Assembly: GCA_049840875.1 (NCBI GenBank)
Contig: JASGJE010000009.1
Location: forward strand, 220,948-284,947
Source of the DNA: JAFDYH01 sp049840875
Lineage (GTDB): Bacteria; Bacteroidota; Bacteroidia; Chitinophagales; Chitinophagaceae
Length of the DNA: 64,000 nucleotides
Reading direction: 5' to 3'
A program made the position numbers and the translations under genes. The notes beneath the pieces were generated by a model. The model ran no database searches, had not been told where the DNA came from, and saw only the letters and a program-made list of their open reading frames with translations. Shown here piece after piece: positions 1 to 8,120 of the stretch. Position 1 is the first letter of the stretch. The number at the start of each line of letters is the position of its first letter.

Positions 1-189
1 ACGAATTGAATCGCCTTTGATCAACGTGGTTTGTCCCACTTTTACTCCGGCGACATCTGTTATTGAATTCAGTTTACCGGTTTGTATCACACCGATTTTT
101 ATTCCATAGTCTCTGGCTCTTTTATTGTTTTGTGCATTAGCAAAAAGTGTCGGGATAAAGACCAGGAAAAGTATCTTGTATTTGTGCAT
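1..189 (-). CDS. S58 family (DmpA-type) peptidase, N-terminal part
   Basis: Only the first 63 codons are present; the gene runs off the left edge of the window. The start is the ATG complementary to 187-189. It is followed by a hydrophobic signal peptide of about 20 residues ending in NAQ, then RARDYGIKIGVIQTGKLN and ITDVAGVKVGQTTL. The ITDVxGVxVGxxT block is the N-terminal hallmark of the DmpA/BapA family of self-cleaving aminopeptidases, which release D-amino acids or beta-amino acids from peptides. The nucleophile-bearing part lies outside the window, so activity cannot be judged. The signal peptide implies export to the periplasm. It is transcribed away from the small secreted protein starting at 337. 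Confidence 0.75.
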   Translation of the reverse strand, partial: MHKYKILFLVFIPTLFANAQNNKRARDYGIKIGVIQTGKLNSITDVAGVKVGQTTLIKGDSIR

Positions 190-336
190 GCTGCAATTAT
201 AAGTATTTTTATGAAGGTGCCGGAATTGGCTTATGGAAAGCTTGCTGTGACATTAACAGGTGCTGTAAAAAATTTTCAATGCGGCTTTTATAAAAATGAT
301 ACATTTAGGAAAATAAAGACCATTAACCAAATAAGC

Positions 337-717
337 ATGAAATCGTTACGACTTCTTTTCGCAGTTTTAATTTTATCCCTGGCATGCGGTGTTGCCAATG
401 CGCAATCAAAAGACAGTACTGAATATTTTGTAGGCAGTTGGAATGTACTGGTAAAAGGATTGCCGTCCGGCGATACCAAGATGTTTGTCAATCTTCAAAA
501 AACAGATTCAAGTTATTCCGGCGCTATTCTCGATTCTACACAGAAAGAAGTTGCAAAGTTTTCAAAAGTGGAACGTAAAGGTTTTACAGTAACGGTTTAC
601 TTTGAAGCGCAAGGCTATGATGTTACTCTTTTTCTTGAGAAAAAAGATGAAGATCATGTAGCCGGAAACATGCTGAACATGTTTGATGCAGTAGGAGACA
701 GGGTGAAAGATAAATAG
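337..717 (+). CDS. Small secreted protein of unknown function, lipocalin-like fold possible
   Basis: 126 residues. The start was set at the ATG at 337 because a clear signal peptide (MKSLRLLFAVLILSLACG, cleavage near ANA-QS) begins there; reading further upstream would run through the divergent promoter region and into the neighbouring gene. The mature part of about 100 residues begins with GSWNVLVKGLPSGDTKMFVN and continues as alternating hydrophobic/polar stretches that suggest beta strands. A similar G-x-W...SG pattern occurs in the N-terminal region of the TlpA-like protein at 57894-59126, so it may be a free-standing copy of such a domain. No catalytic motif is seen. It is convergent with the gene ending at 731. 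Confidence 0.6.
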   Translation: MKSLRLLFAVLILSLACGVANAQSKDSTEYFVGSWNVLVKGLPSGDTKMFVNLQKTDSSYSGAILDSTQKEVAKFSKVERKGFTVTVYFEAQGYDVTLFLEKKDEDHVAGNMLNMFDAVGDRVKDK

Positions 718-730
718 CCAACCCTGAATC

Positions 731-1660
731 TTATATTTTATAGTATTCGCTGCCGGTGAAATGATTTGGTTTTAAATAGATATACTCACGATTTGCGTCA
801 ATGATCCAATTGAATCGTTTCAGTATATCGCATCCCATCACGCTTATTTTCTGGCGGCCGATTGAGCCTTCAAAAAAGCCAGCTGGTACATCCGCCAGCT
901 CGAGATTGCCTATTTTTAATTTTGGTAAAATTGCTTTCTTTGTTTTCACAAGGTTGCCATAAGCATCTTTCAGATCTTTTTCGCCGGTTATTTTTAATTT
1001 TTCGCCAAGTTTATTTTCATTGCTGAATTGATCATCGAGCAACAGACCGCCGGAATAACCCGTATGTATCAAAAACTTGTTGGAGTAAGTTTCGTTACCG
1101 GTCTCACAATCTGCCTGGATAAACATTCCTGTGCCGGTGTTTATTAGTCTGAATTTACTATAACCTTTTAAACGACGTGGTAATTTCGTTCCGACTTTCA
1201 TTGTGTTTTTATCAAAATCCATTTCAATAACGTGCCGGGCAAAAAGGTTCATTCCAAATTTACCATCTGTCCCTTTTCCTGAGTTTTTATCTTCCCAAAC
1301 CAGGATAGAGTTCCAGGAAAGTTCTCCGATCTGTATCACATTATTTTTACTGAATGCTGAAGAATTATCATTGCCGCCCCAACTCTGTACACTATCTACC
1401 TTTCCATCTACTTTGATACTTCTTGCTTTTGTAATAGCGTCTTCGGTAATATACACGTCGTTTTCGGCAGTATGAAACATCAGCCTGACAGTATCCTTTC
1501 CATTCAGGATCGCTTTCATTGCAATATTATTGAAAGCGGTCACTTCAAAGGAAGTCGTACTGTTTCTCTTTGCATTATTGAAAACAGGTTGCGCCTGTAG
1601 TTTGTTTTCGCAACCCAGGCAAGCGAAAAAAATAATTATACTAAACACTCTTTCACGCAT
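731..1660 (-). CDS. Secreted aspartic-protease-like protein with His in place of both catalytic Asp residues
   Basis: 309 residues with a hydrophobic N-terminus containing CLGC (possible but atypical lipobox) or cleavage after LQAQ. The two-lobed layout of clan AA (pepsin/retropepsin-like) proteins is visible. A first pseudo-active site, MFHTAENDVYI, is at residues 62-72. A second, FLIHTGYSGGLLL, is near 196-208. The closing block, GCDILKRFNWIIDANREYIYLKPN, resembles the C-terminal strand of Bacteroidota aspartyl proteases (quoted here in part: GCDILKRFNW). In active family members the motif is D-T/S-G; here residues 63 and 199 are His. The protein is therefore probably a binding or non-proteolytic relative. 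This assignment is inferred from motif layout. Confidence 0.55.
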   Translation of the reverse strand: MRERVFSIIIFFACLGCENKLQAQPVFNNAKRNSTTSFEVTAFNNIAMKAILNGKDTVRLMFHTAENDVYITEDAITKARSIKVDGKVDSVQSWGGNDNSSAFSKNNVIQIGELSWNSILVWEDKNSGKGTDGKFGMNLFARHVIEMDFDKNTMKVGTKLPRRLKGYSKFRLINTGTGMFIQADCETGNETYSNKFLIHTGYSGGLLLDDQFSNENKLGEKLKITGEKDLKDAYGNLVKTKKAILPKLKIGNLELADVPAGFFEGSIGRQKISVMGCDILKRFNWIIDANREYIYLKPNHFTGSEYYKI

Positions 1661-1683
1661 ACTTTTTTCTGTTGAACTAAACG

Positions 1684-2762
1684 TTATTGTTTTTGATGTT
1701 CGGCTTCGTAATGTTTTTTCAAAACATCCTCGCCATATTCATTCCCTTTCTCTCTCCATATAGCGTGGATATGATTTGCAGATCCCCGAGGCCCGCCATT
1801 ATTATCAAATTCGATCAGGAAAGTGGGACCGTTTAATACATAGTAATGCGGTTTCTTTTCTTCATAGGCACCGATCCAGCCGAAGTAAACATTTTGAATG
1901 CCAGCTTTCAGAATTTTATCATATTCTTTTACAGCTTTTTCGTAGCCAAGGTTGAATACGAATTCACGAATGATGTATTTAACGATCTCCTTCTGATCAT
2001 TATTAAGCTCTGATGATCTGATGCCCCAGTAATCGATCAGTCGTTTACCGCTTTCGGCTGCCGTAATTATATCGCCCGGAACATCATTCGTCATTGTAGC
2101 TTTTTTCTTTTGTTCAGGAGAAAGCATATCAATCAGCCTGATTCCATAATCCTCTTCCTTTGAAAGCACACGCCATCCGGCATATTCAAGAGTAGGATAT
2201 TCTGCGGGATCAGTACCGACAAACATTGGCGTTACGGAAAGTTGCTGTTTGTTAAAAGTAAAATTCAATGAAAGGTGATGTCCTTCTATTTTATATCCCC
2301 AGTTAACATCCGTTTTCGGATTACCGAAGAAAGCAATATAATAATTCTGGTGCGTCCACTTCAAATCTTTCAGGAAGCTGTATAAAGTATCATTAATCTC
2401 TTTTCGTTGATGCATCGTGTCAACATAAAGATTCAGTAGATTGTCCAAATGCATAATGCTGGTTGCTTTAAGATATCCCTGCGAACTGAGCGAAGCAGAA
2501 AGCATACGATGCACTAGGTCTTACGTTGCTCATCAGAAAGATTACCGATATTAATACCCACCCTTGCCCTGAGGCCGACAGGAAGATTATTCCATTTCAC
2601 CCTTGCCGTATCGCCAAAATCAAGCAGCGCCCTTTTCTTTTGCAGATCAGTCAGGCTGTCTATAAAATTTTGTGCAGATTGGCGTATATCTTTTTCTATG
2701 TTCTGACCAAATACGAAGCAGGAGCAGAGTAGACAACATACGATCATTAATTTTCTGGACAT
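1684..2762 (-). pseudogene. DUF3500 family secreted protein, one frameshift
   Basis: Two abutting reading frames make one DUF3500 protein. The N-terminal part (complement of 2514-2762) has a signal peptide (MSRKLMIVCCLLCSCFVFGQ) and ends ...NLSDEQRKT-stop. The C-terminal part (from about 2515 down to 1684) continues in another frame with VHRMLSASLSSQGYLK and carries family blocks such as NHIHAIWRE near its end. On the coding strand the junction reads AAGACCTAGTGCATCG; one extra C (ACCCTAGTG) restores KTLVHRML without a stop. The restored protein would be about 359 residues. Its function is not established; some relatives release hydrogen-like small molecules is not something the sequence shows. 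Either a real single-base deletion or a sequencing error would explain the break. Confidence 0.75.
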
Positions 2763-2819
2763 AGGTGGCGATTGTAGTATGAAGAATGATTTTATGCAGC
2801 AGCGTAATCGAAAAAGTAG

Positions 2820-3701
2820 TTATTTTTTTAGTCTATTTTCCTCTTCCTTAAAAAACTTACCAGCTTCTATAAAAATATCTACGTCTTTCGGAAATGCATG
2901 TTCACCACCGTTTACTTTTAATAATACAACCGCTGGCTTGTTTTTATCGCGATAACTATATCGTGTAATTGTTTGCCCGTTGGCAGGATCAGGATCGGAC
3001 AATTCATCCTTTACCGGCTCACCGTTATATCCCGCTAAGGACGACCAGTAATGAAAAGAACGATCGGTAGACCGAATGGCGCCCCAGTTATCGCCATTGA
3101 TAATGATATCACCTCCATCGTATTTATTCAAAGGATCTTTTGTTCCGTTTGCAATCATTACCGCTACGGCTTTATGCGCTTCCACACAATCGAGGTTCAT
3201 TGTGTCCGGTACATTCGCCACTACTGCTGTGATGCCTTTGCATTGTACCGGCATTGTCATCGCCAGTTTATATGCCATGTGCCCGCCACCGGATAAACCG
3301 ATTGCAAAAAAACGGCTGCCGTCAGTAGTATATTTAGTTTGAAAATAATGGAGCATTGCGGAGAAGAAAGCCTGTTCGTTAATATCTTCTTTGTTGGCTA
3401 ATGACGTTGCGTTCTTGCGGCATTCATTCCAGTAATTTTTATAACCGTCAGGATATACAAGGAAAAATGCCATTCCTTCTGCTTCTGTCTGAAGATGTTT
3501 CGCCGGTTCTGTCATTTGCAATCCATTGCCGCCTGAACCATGCATAATAAAGATGATAACATGATTTTTAATATCACCAACTGGTTGCTTATAATGAAAA
3601 CTCCGGTAATGGCCTTCAATTAAAATGGAATCGCTTGCAAATTGAGAATAGGCTGCAGTAGCTCCTGTGATGAACAATGAAAGGAGGAAAAGTCTATGCA
3701 T
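2820..3701 (-). CDS. Secreted PHB-depolymerase/feruloyl-esterase-like alpha/beta hydrolase
   Basis: About 293 residues from the ATG at 3701, which starts a good signal peptide (MHRLFLLSLFITGATAAYSQ); an in-frame ATG at 3734 would only prefix it with polar residues. An oxyanion block FIMHGSGGNG and the nucleophile elbow FFAIGLSGGGHMAYKLA (GxSxG) are present. A D region (GTKDPLNKYDGG) follows, then a terminal His in VNGGEHAFP, giving a Ser-Asp-His triad. These match the LpqC/PHB-depolymerase-like esterases that hydrolyse polyester or feruloyl/acetyl esters outside the cytoplasm. The natural substrate cannot be told. It is the first gene of a run of minus-strand genes with no obvious functional link. 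Confidence 0.75.
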   Translation of the reverse strand: MHRLFLLSLFITGATAAYSQFASDSILIEGHYRSFHYKQPVGDIKNHVIIFIMHGSGGNGLQMTEPAKHLQTEAEGMAFFLVYPDGYKNYWNECRKNATSLANKEDINEQAFFSAMLHYFQTKYTTDGSRFFAIGLSGGGHMAYKLAMTMPVQCKGITAVVANVPDTMNLDCVEAHKAVAVMIANGTKDPLNKYDGGDIIINGDNWGAIRSTDRSFHYWSSLAGYNGEPVKDELSDPDPANGQTITRYSYRDKNKPAVVLLKVNGGEHAFPKDVDIFIEAGKFFKEEENRLKK

Positions 3702-3823
3702 AAGGACTGTTGAACAAGACGATGAGATTCGCATCTTTTTCCAACTGAAAATACGAAACAGTCTGCTTATAGCGGAGAACTATATTTTAAACGTCAATAG
3801 TAATTATCCAAACGATTGAACAA

Positions 3824-4282
3824 CTATGCAAGGCTTTTTTCTTTTAATGTAGGTTTCCCTTTCCCGGTCTTTACAAGGCTTTGCAGGCTGCCTTGTATAT
3901 ATTCTGTCCACGCATTCGAACAGGGGCCGTAGCACTCAACCTGCGGAACAAGACCCATTTGCGTGAATTGTACTTTGTTAAGAGTTCCTTCTTTCGAAAT
4001 GTCGAACACGATCGTCATATTTGTCCATTCCGATTGATCTTTGATGAAGTTCAATCGACTATCCGTTACGAGCCATACGACCTTCTTTCCCGGAATTACT
4101 TCAATCAATTGTTGTTTGGAAAAATGTATATCTCCAAAACGTACAGAAAATTCATCTCCCTCTTTCTCAGAACTGCCTTCCAGGTTTTCAGTCCACCAGC
4201 CACGAACATTATTGATCGCATTAAATATCTCGATTGGACTTTTGTCCGCAAGAAAAGAGACAGTAAAGTTTTGAGATGCCAT
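3824..4282 (-). CDS. SRPBCC (AHSA1-like) domain protein, copy 1
   Basis: 152 residues forming one START-like/SRPBCC domain. It opens with the family strand and helix (TVSFLADKSPIEIFNAINNV, then RGWWTENLEG) and contains TMIVFDISKEGTLNKVQFTQ and GLVPQVECYG in the later strands. Members bind hydrophobic ligands or act as AHSA1-like co-factors; no catalytic residues are evident. The neighbouring gene at 4310-4801 is a clear paralogue lying 27 bases upstream on the same strand, so the pair probably arose by tandem duplication and is co-transcribed. Confidence 0.8.
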   Translation of the reverse strand: MASQNFTVSFLADKSPIEIFNAINNVRGWWTENLEGSSEKEGDEFSVRFGDIHFSKQQLIEVIPGKKVVWLVTDSRLNFIKDQSEWTNMTIVFDISKEGTLNKVQFTQMGLVPQVECYGPCSNAWTEYIQGSLQSLVKTGKGKPTLKEKSLA

Positions 4283-4309
4283 TTTATAATTTTTTAAATA
4301 GAGACAAAA

Positions 4310-4801
4310 TCATTCATTAATATTCCATTTCCGTAACAATTCACTATTAAAGCCACCTTCTTTTGGGTTAGGTTGTCCCTTGCCGGTAGTGATCAGGTTT
4401 TTCAGACTGTTCTGAATATAATTGGTCCACGCATCATGGCATATCTTATAACACTCATACTGCGGAACAAGTCCCTGGTGAGTAAAATGAAGCTCTGTCT
4501 TGTCGCCTTTTTTTGTTATTTCAAAAATAATTTTTGTGCCTACCCATTCTGTTTGATCGGTCGTAAAACTGAAATAGTTATCTAAAACAATCCAGGCGAT
4601 TTTCTTCGAAGGAACAACTTCCGTCAGTTTTATTTTAACAATATGGACATCTTTATAGTGGTATAGGTAAATGTCATTGAGTTTCTCTGTGCCACCTTCA
4701 ATCTCTTCAGACCACCAGCCACGTACATTATTGATGGCATTGAAGACTTCTTCAGGAGATTGATCAACGGTTATAGTGGTTGTAAAGTCAGTATTGCTCA
4801 T
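4310..4801 (-). CDS. SRPBCC (AHSA1-like) domain protein, copy 2
   Basis: 163 residues, paralogous to the protein at 3824-4282. Shared segments include the SPEEVFNAINNVRGWW start, the TDQTEWVGTKIIFEIT middle and the HQGLVPQYECY strand. It has about ten extra C-terminal residues. One AHSA1-like domain fills the protein. It is first in the two-gene unit and is divergent from the AraC-type regulator that starts at 4963, which makes that regulator a candidate controller, though only by position. A cytoplasmic location is expected because there is no signal peptide. Confidence 0.8.
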   Translation of the reverse strand: MSNTDFTTTITVDQSPEEVFNAINNVRGWWSEEIEGGTEKLNDIYLYHYKDVHIVKIKLTEVVPSKKIAWIVLDNYFSFTTDQTEWVGTKIIFEITKKGDKTELHFTHQGLVPQYECYKICHDAWTNYIQNSLKNLITTGKGQPNPKEGGFNSELLRKWNINE

Positions 4802-4940
4802 ATCCGGGTTTTATAAAATTTGCAATCGTGTTTTCCAAAGTATTCAATTGTCTTTGAAACACAAATGTATTTTTTAATGCCTTATTCTGCAGGGTGCTAA
4901 ATAGACAATCTTACGGGTTGATTTGGACATTGATTAATTT

Positions 4941-4948
4941 TACCTTTG
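4941..4948 (+). promoter_or_regulatory. Bacteroidota-type -7 box (TACCTTTG)
   Basis: TACCTTTG matches the TAnnTTTG -7 element exactly and ends 14 bases before the AraC-type start codon at 4963. TTG/TTTG trinucleotides lie 15-20 bases upstream as possible -33 elements. This supports the downstream start. Confidence 0.5.
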
Positions 4949-4962
4949 TTAAAACATTCCGG

Positions 4963-5943
4963 ATGAAACATCTTACTATCATCGTACCTGAAGGCGGCAA
5001 TAACCTGAGCAGTATCGTAGGAGCGTATAAAATATTTACGAGGGCGAACGACTATTGGAAGAAGAATGGAAAGAAGGAACTATTTCGTATTCAATTAGCG
5101 GGACTTTCGAAAAAAATTGATTTTTATAATGGATTGTTTTCTGTAAAGCCTCATTGTGCTATTTCGTCAATCCGCAAAACAGATCTTATTATCATTCCTT
5201 CGTTGAATCATAACTACTACGAAGCATTGAAAGAAAATGAATTGATAGCCGATTGGATCGGGAGTCAATACAACAAAGGAGCGGAGGTAGCGAGTATTTG
5301 TACCGGCGCTTTTTTATTGGCTTCTTCCGGTTTGCTGGATGGTAAATCATGCTCTACGCATTGGTCTGCTTCTGATCATTTTAAAACCATGTTTCCGGCT
5401 GTAGATGTTCAGCCTGATAAATTGATCACCGATGAGAGCGGCATTTACACCAATGGCGGAGCTTATTCATTTCTGAACCTTATCATTTATTTAATCGAGA
5501 AATATTTTGACCGGCCAACCGCTGTTTTTTGTTCCAAGGTTTTTCAGATTGACATGGACAGGCAAAGCCAGTCAGAGTTTATTATATTCAAAGGACAGAA
5601 ATCGCACGACGATGAAATGGTGAAGAAAGCGCAGTCTTATATAGAGAACCATCCCGGTGAACGAATATCTGCAGAAAATCTTTCTTCGAGGTATGCTGTG
5701 GGCAGGAGAAACTTTGACCGGCGTTTTATAAAGGCAACAGGAAATACACCATTGGAATATACACAGCGGGTAAAAATAGAGTCAGCGAAGAAAGCGTTTG
5801 AAAGCACTCGTAAAACAGTTAATGAAGTGATGTATGATGTTGGTTATTCGGATGCAAAAGCGTTTAGGGAAGTTTTCCGTCGAATCACAGGTATGTCGCC
5901 GTTAGAGTATCGCGAAAAATATAATCGGGAAGCAGTGGTATAA
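4963..5943 (+). CDS. GlxA-type AraC-family regulator (DJ-1/PfpI domain plus HTH)
   Basis: 326 residues from the ATG at 4963. A longer reading to 4894 would have to cross the -7 promoter box. Residues 1-190 form a DJ-1/PfpI-like sensor domain with the nucleophile-elbow segment ASICTGAFLLASSGLLDG and CSTHW. Residues from about 225 hold two AraC helix-turn-helix motifs ending with the signature VNEVMYDVGYSDAKAFREVF and RITGMSPLEYR. Such regulators sense small molecules and usually activate neighbouring genes. The Cys in the elbow is retained, but in GlxA-type regulators this domain is generally a ligand sensor. Its neighbours are the divergent SRPBCC pair and the convergent methyltransferase, whose stop codon directly abuts. 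Confidence 0.88.
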   Translation: MKHLTIIVPEGGNNLSSIVGAYKIFTRANDYWKKNGKKELFRIQLAGLSKKIDFYNGLFSVKPHCAISSIRKTDLIIIPSLNHNYYEALKENELIADWIGSQYNKGAEVASICTGAFLLASSGLLDGKSCSTHWSASDHFKTMFPAVDVQPDKLITDESGIYTNGGAYSFLNLIIYLIEKYFDRPTAVFCSKVFQIDMDRQSQSEFIIFKGQKSHDDEMVKKAQSYIENHPGERISAENLSSRYAVGRRNFDRRFIKATGNTPLEYTQRVKIESAKKAFESTRKTVNEVMYDVGYSDAKAFREVFRRITGMSPLEYREKYNREAVV

Positions 5944-6579
5944 TCATCGAAGGTTAGCTTTTTTAACAGCGACAAACCTGATCACAGAACCTTTACCATT
6001 ATGAAATAACCCTTCGCTTAAGTCGATTTCCATTTCTATTAATTCGCTGAATGTATAGTTTGGAAAGTCAGCCTTTACTTCTTCTATTGAAAACAGTGAT
6101 TCAACATCTTTCGGGCCGCCGACTTTTTCATCTCTGGCAATGTAATCAAGATGTTTTTTGCTGAATGCTTCGAAAATGACTACGCCATTTACTTTGAGAT
6201 ATTGATCCAATGATTTGTGTATCGAAGATTTAATAACCGCTGGAAAATGTGCATAGATTAACGCAATTGCATCGAATTGTTCAGCTGAATAATTCAGTGT
6301 TGCCAACTCACCGATGCGGTAGTCAATTGTCACATCATGTGCAGCAGCCAATCGTATAGCTTTGCTTTTTCCTTCACTGCTTATATCAAATGCGGCAACA
6401 TTCCATCCCAATGTGGCTGCAAATACGGCATTTCGCCCTTCACCTTCAGCGGGAAAAAGAATATTGCCTGGGTTTATTTTTTTTAACTGCTGTTCGAGAT
6501 ATTCATTAGGCGATTTTCCATACGCATACTCATCGCTGCTATATCGTTCGTTCCATTTATTCGTCCAGTTGTCTGCCAT
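5944..6579 (-). CDS. Class I SAM-dependent methyltransferase
   Basis: 211 residues. It starts WTNKWNERYSSDEYAYGKSP, typical of TehB/thiopurine-methyltransferase-like proteins of Bacteroidota. The SAM-binding segment is ILFPAEGEGRNAVFAATLG (a diverged GxGxG loop with EGEGRN), followed by the acidic end of strand 2 (VAAFDIS) and the post-motif FDAIALIYAHFP. There is no signal peptide or membrane segment, so it acts in the cytoplasm on a small-molecule substrate that cannot be named. The gene ends exactly against the stop of the AraC-type regulator in convergent orientation. Confidence 0.8.
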   Translation of the reverse strand: MADNWTNKWNERYSSDEYAYGKSPNEYLEQQLKKINPGNILFPAEGEGRNAVFAATLGWNVAAFDISSEGKSKAIRLAAAHDVTIDYRIGELATLNYSAEQFDAIALIYAHFPAVIKSSIHKSLDQYLKVNGVVIFEAFSKKHLDYIARDEKVGGPKDVESLFSIEEVKADFPNYTFSELIEMEIDLSEGLFHNGKGSVIRFVAVKKANLR

Positions 6580-6616
6580 TTCTCCGGATAATTATTCATT
6601 GAGTGATGTCGTAAAA

Positions 6617-7489
6617 TCAGCTAAGCTTAAATTTCTTGTGCAGGTAGTCGTAACTTTCTTTCAATGACTTGAATACGTCACCTTTTACTTTATCCATTTC
6701 AACTACAAAGAATTCAGTGTCTTTTGCAGCATCGATGATCGCCGGGATATTCTGAGTGCCCTTGCCAACTGCCGTCATTGGATCCGGTTCATCGCTCAAT
6801 AACTTTTTTTCATCCCATACTGCAGGCCCGTCTTTGATATGTAAATAGCGGGCTCTTTTACCAAATTTTTTTATCACTTCTGCAGGATTGTATCCCGCCA
6901 CTTTTACCCAATACGTATCAATTTCAAAGAAGATATCCGGATCGGTTTCTTTCAATAACCATTCATGAACAGACTTGCCATCAACTTTATTCCTGTATTC
7001 CCACCAATGATTATGTAAGCCGAATTCAAGTCCGTTTGATTTTGCAAATGCGGCAGCGTCATTGTACACTTTGATTAATTCTTTTGTTCCTTCTATGCTG
7101 CTGTAACGTTTGTCTTCAGGCCAGCCATGCCAGATTAATCTTTTGCAATCAAATGCTTTAGCGGTTTTGAGAAAATCATCTTTCTTGTTACCAATTGGCA
7201 ATTCAATATGACAGGAAGAAACTTTTAGTCCTGCCTTCTTTATAGCTGCGGCTGCTTTCTCAAGACTGATCTGCTCAGGCCAGAATGCCGTTTCAACATA
7301 TTTAAAACCGATATCGGCAATTCGTTTTACCGATCCTTCTAGATCAAGAGCAATAACATCGCGGATGGTATACAACTGAACGGATAAATTTGATTTTGCT
7401 GAAATCATAGTCGCGAATATATTTTCCGGAAGTAAAGCCGAACCTACTATTCCGGCGCCTGTTAAACGAAGAAATTGTTGCCTGTTCAT
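6617..7489 (-). CDS. Sugar phosphate isomerase/epimerase (xylose isomerase-like TIM barrel), exported
   Basis: 290 residues from the ATG at 7489. This start begins MNRQQFLRLTGAGIVGSALL, a Tat-like or simple signal leader common in Bacteroidota members; the reading frame is open another 21 codons upstream without such a pattern. The body is an AP-endonuclease-2/xylose-isomerase-like barrel. Likely metal ligands lie in KYVETAFWPEQ, SSCHIELPIG, FGLHNHWWEY and FEIDTYWVKVAG, with the late HIKDG and FVVEMD strands. It probably isomerises or epimerises a sugar or inositol derivative in the periplasm. The substrate is not indicated by the neighbours. Confidence 0.8.
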   Translation of the reverse strand: MNRQQFLRLTGAGIVGSALLPENIFATMISAKSNLSVQLYTIRDVIALDLEGSVKRIADIGFKYVETAFWPEQISLEKAAAAIKKAGLKVSSCHIELPIGNKKDDFLKTAKAFDCKRLIWHGWPEDKRYSSIEGTKELIKVYNDAAAFAKSNGLEFGLHNHWWEYRNKVDGKSVHEWLLKETDPDIFFEIDTYWVKVAGYNPAEVIKKFGKRARYLHIKDGPAVWDEKKLLSDEPDPMTAVGKGTQNIPAIIDAAKDTEFFVVEMDKVKGDVFKSLKESYDYLHKKFKLS

Positions 7490-7643
7490 AATCAAAGCAA
7501 TTTTGTGCAATGTAATAAAAGGTCTACAGTAAATGTATTTTGGTGTTATCAAACCTATGCTATTGCTATCGCATAATCGGCATTTTGGCTAATCTTGTCC
7601 ACGCATTGTTATTTGTTAATATATTCATGCCTTAAATGCAAAT

Positions 7644-8096
7644 ATGATATTGGTTCGCATAAATTCTGATTCTTCAGATTTTAAATTGCTGGCAAAAGAA
7701 CTTGAAGCCGACCTCGCTTTACGAGACGGCGACGATCATTTACGTTTAGCAGAATTAAATAAAGTAACAAACTTGAATCATGTTGTTGTAGCGTACAGTG
7801 AAAATGAACCTGCCGCGTGTGGAGGATTACGACCGCTTTCACCAGGCGAAATGGAAGTGAAGCGCATGTATGTACGGCCGCAATACCGAAGACAAGGTTT
7901 TGCTTATGCTATATTAAACGAGCTGGAACTATGGTGTCGCCAATTATATGTTCGTTCTATTTTTCTTGAAACCGGAAAAAATCAGCCTGAAGCGATTTCT
8001 TTTTACCTGAAGAATGGCTATAGCACCATTCCCCTTTTTGGGATTTACTCAGACAGTAGCAATAGCATCTGTTTCCATAAAGATTTATCAGGCTAA
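7644..8096 (+). CDS. GNAT family N-acetyltransferase
   Basis: 150 residues. The acetyl-CoA-binding motif A is clear: EMEVKRMYVRPQYRRQGFAY (R/Q-x-x-G-x-A type), preceded by ACGGLRPL and followed by the IFLETGKNQPEAISFYLKNG block, all typical of GNAT enzymes. It transfers an acetyl group to a small molecule or peptide amine; the acceptor is unknown. It is a single gene, convergent with the M1 peptidase 24 bases away. Confidence 0.87.
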   Translation: MILVRINSDSSDFKLLAKELEADLALRDGDDHLRLAELNKVTNLNHVVVAYSENEPAACGGLRPLSPGEMEVKRMYVRPQYRRQGFAYAILNELELWCRQLYVRSIFLETGKNQPEAISFYLKNGYSTIPLFGIYSDSSNSICFHKDLSG

Positions 8097-8120
8097 TTAC
8101 AACACAATCCCAATCGTCAA

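Noticed and set aside
82..336. Upstream extension of the small secreted protein to position 82
   Set aside because: It would precede a clean signal peptide with 85 unrelated residues and run antisense through the divergent S58 peptidase start.
2514..2516. GTG start for an independent second DUF3500 gene
   Set aside because: The two halves match successive parts of one family and only the N-terminal half has a signal peptide.
3881..4297. 138-codon plus-strand frame across the first SRPBCC gene
   Set aside because: Antisense shadow of a recognised domain.
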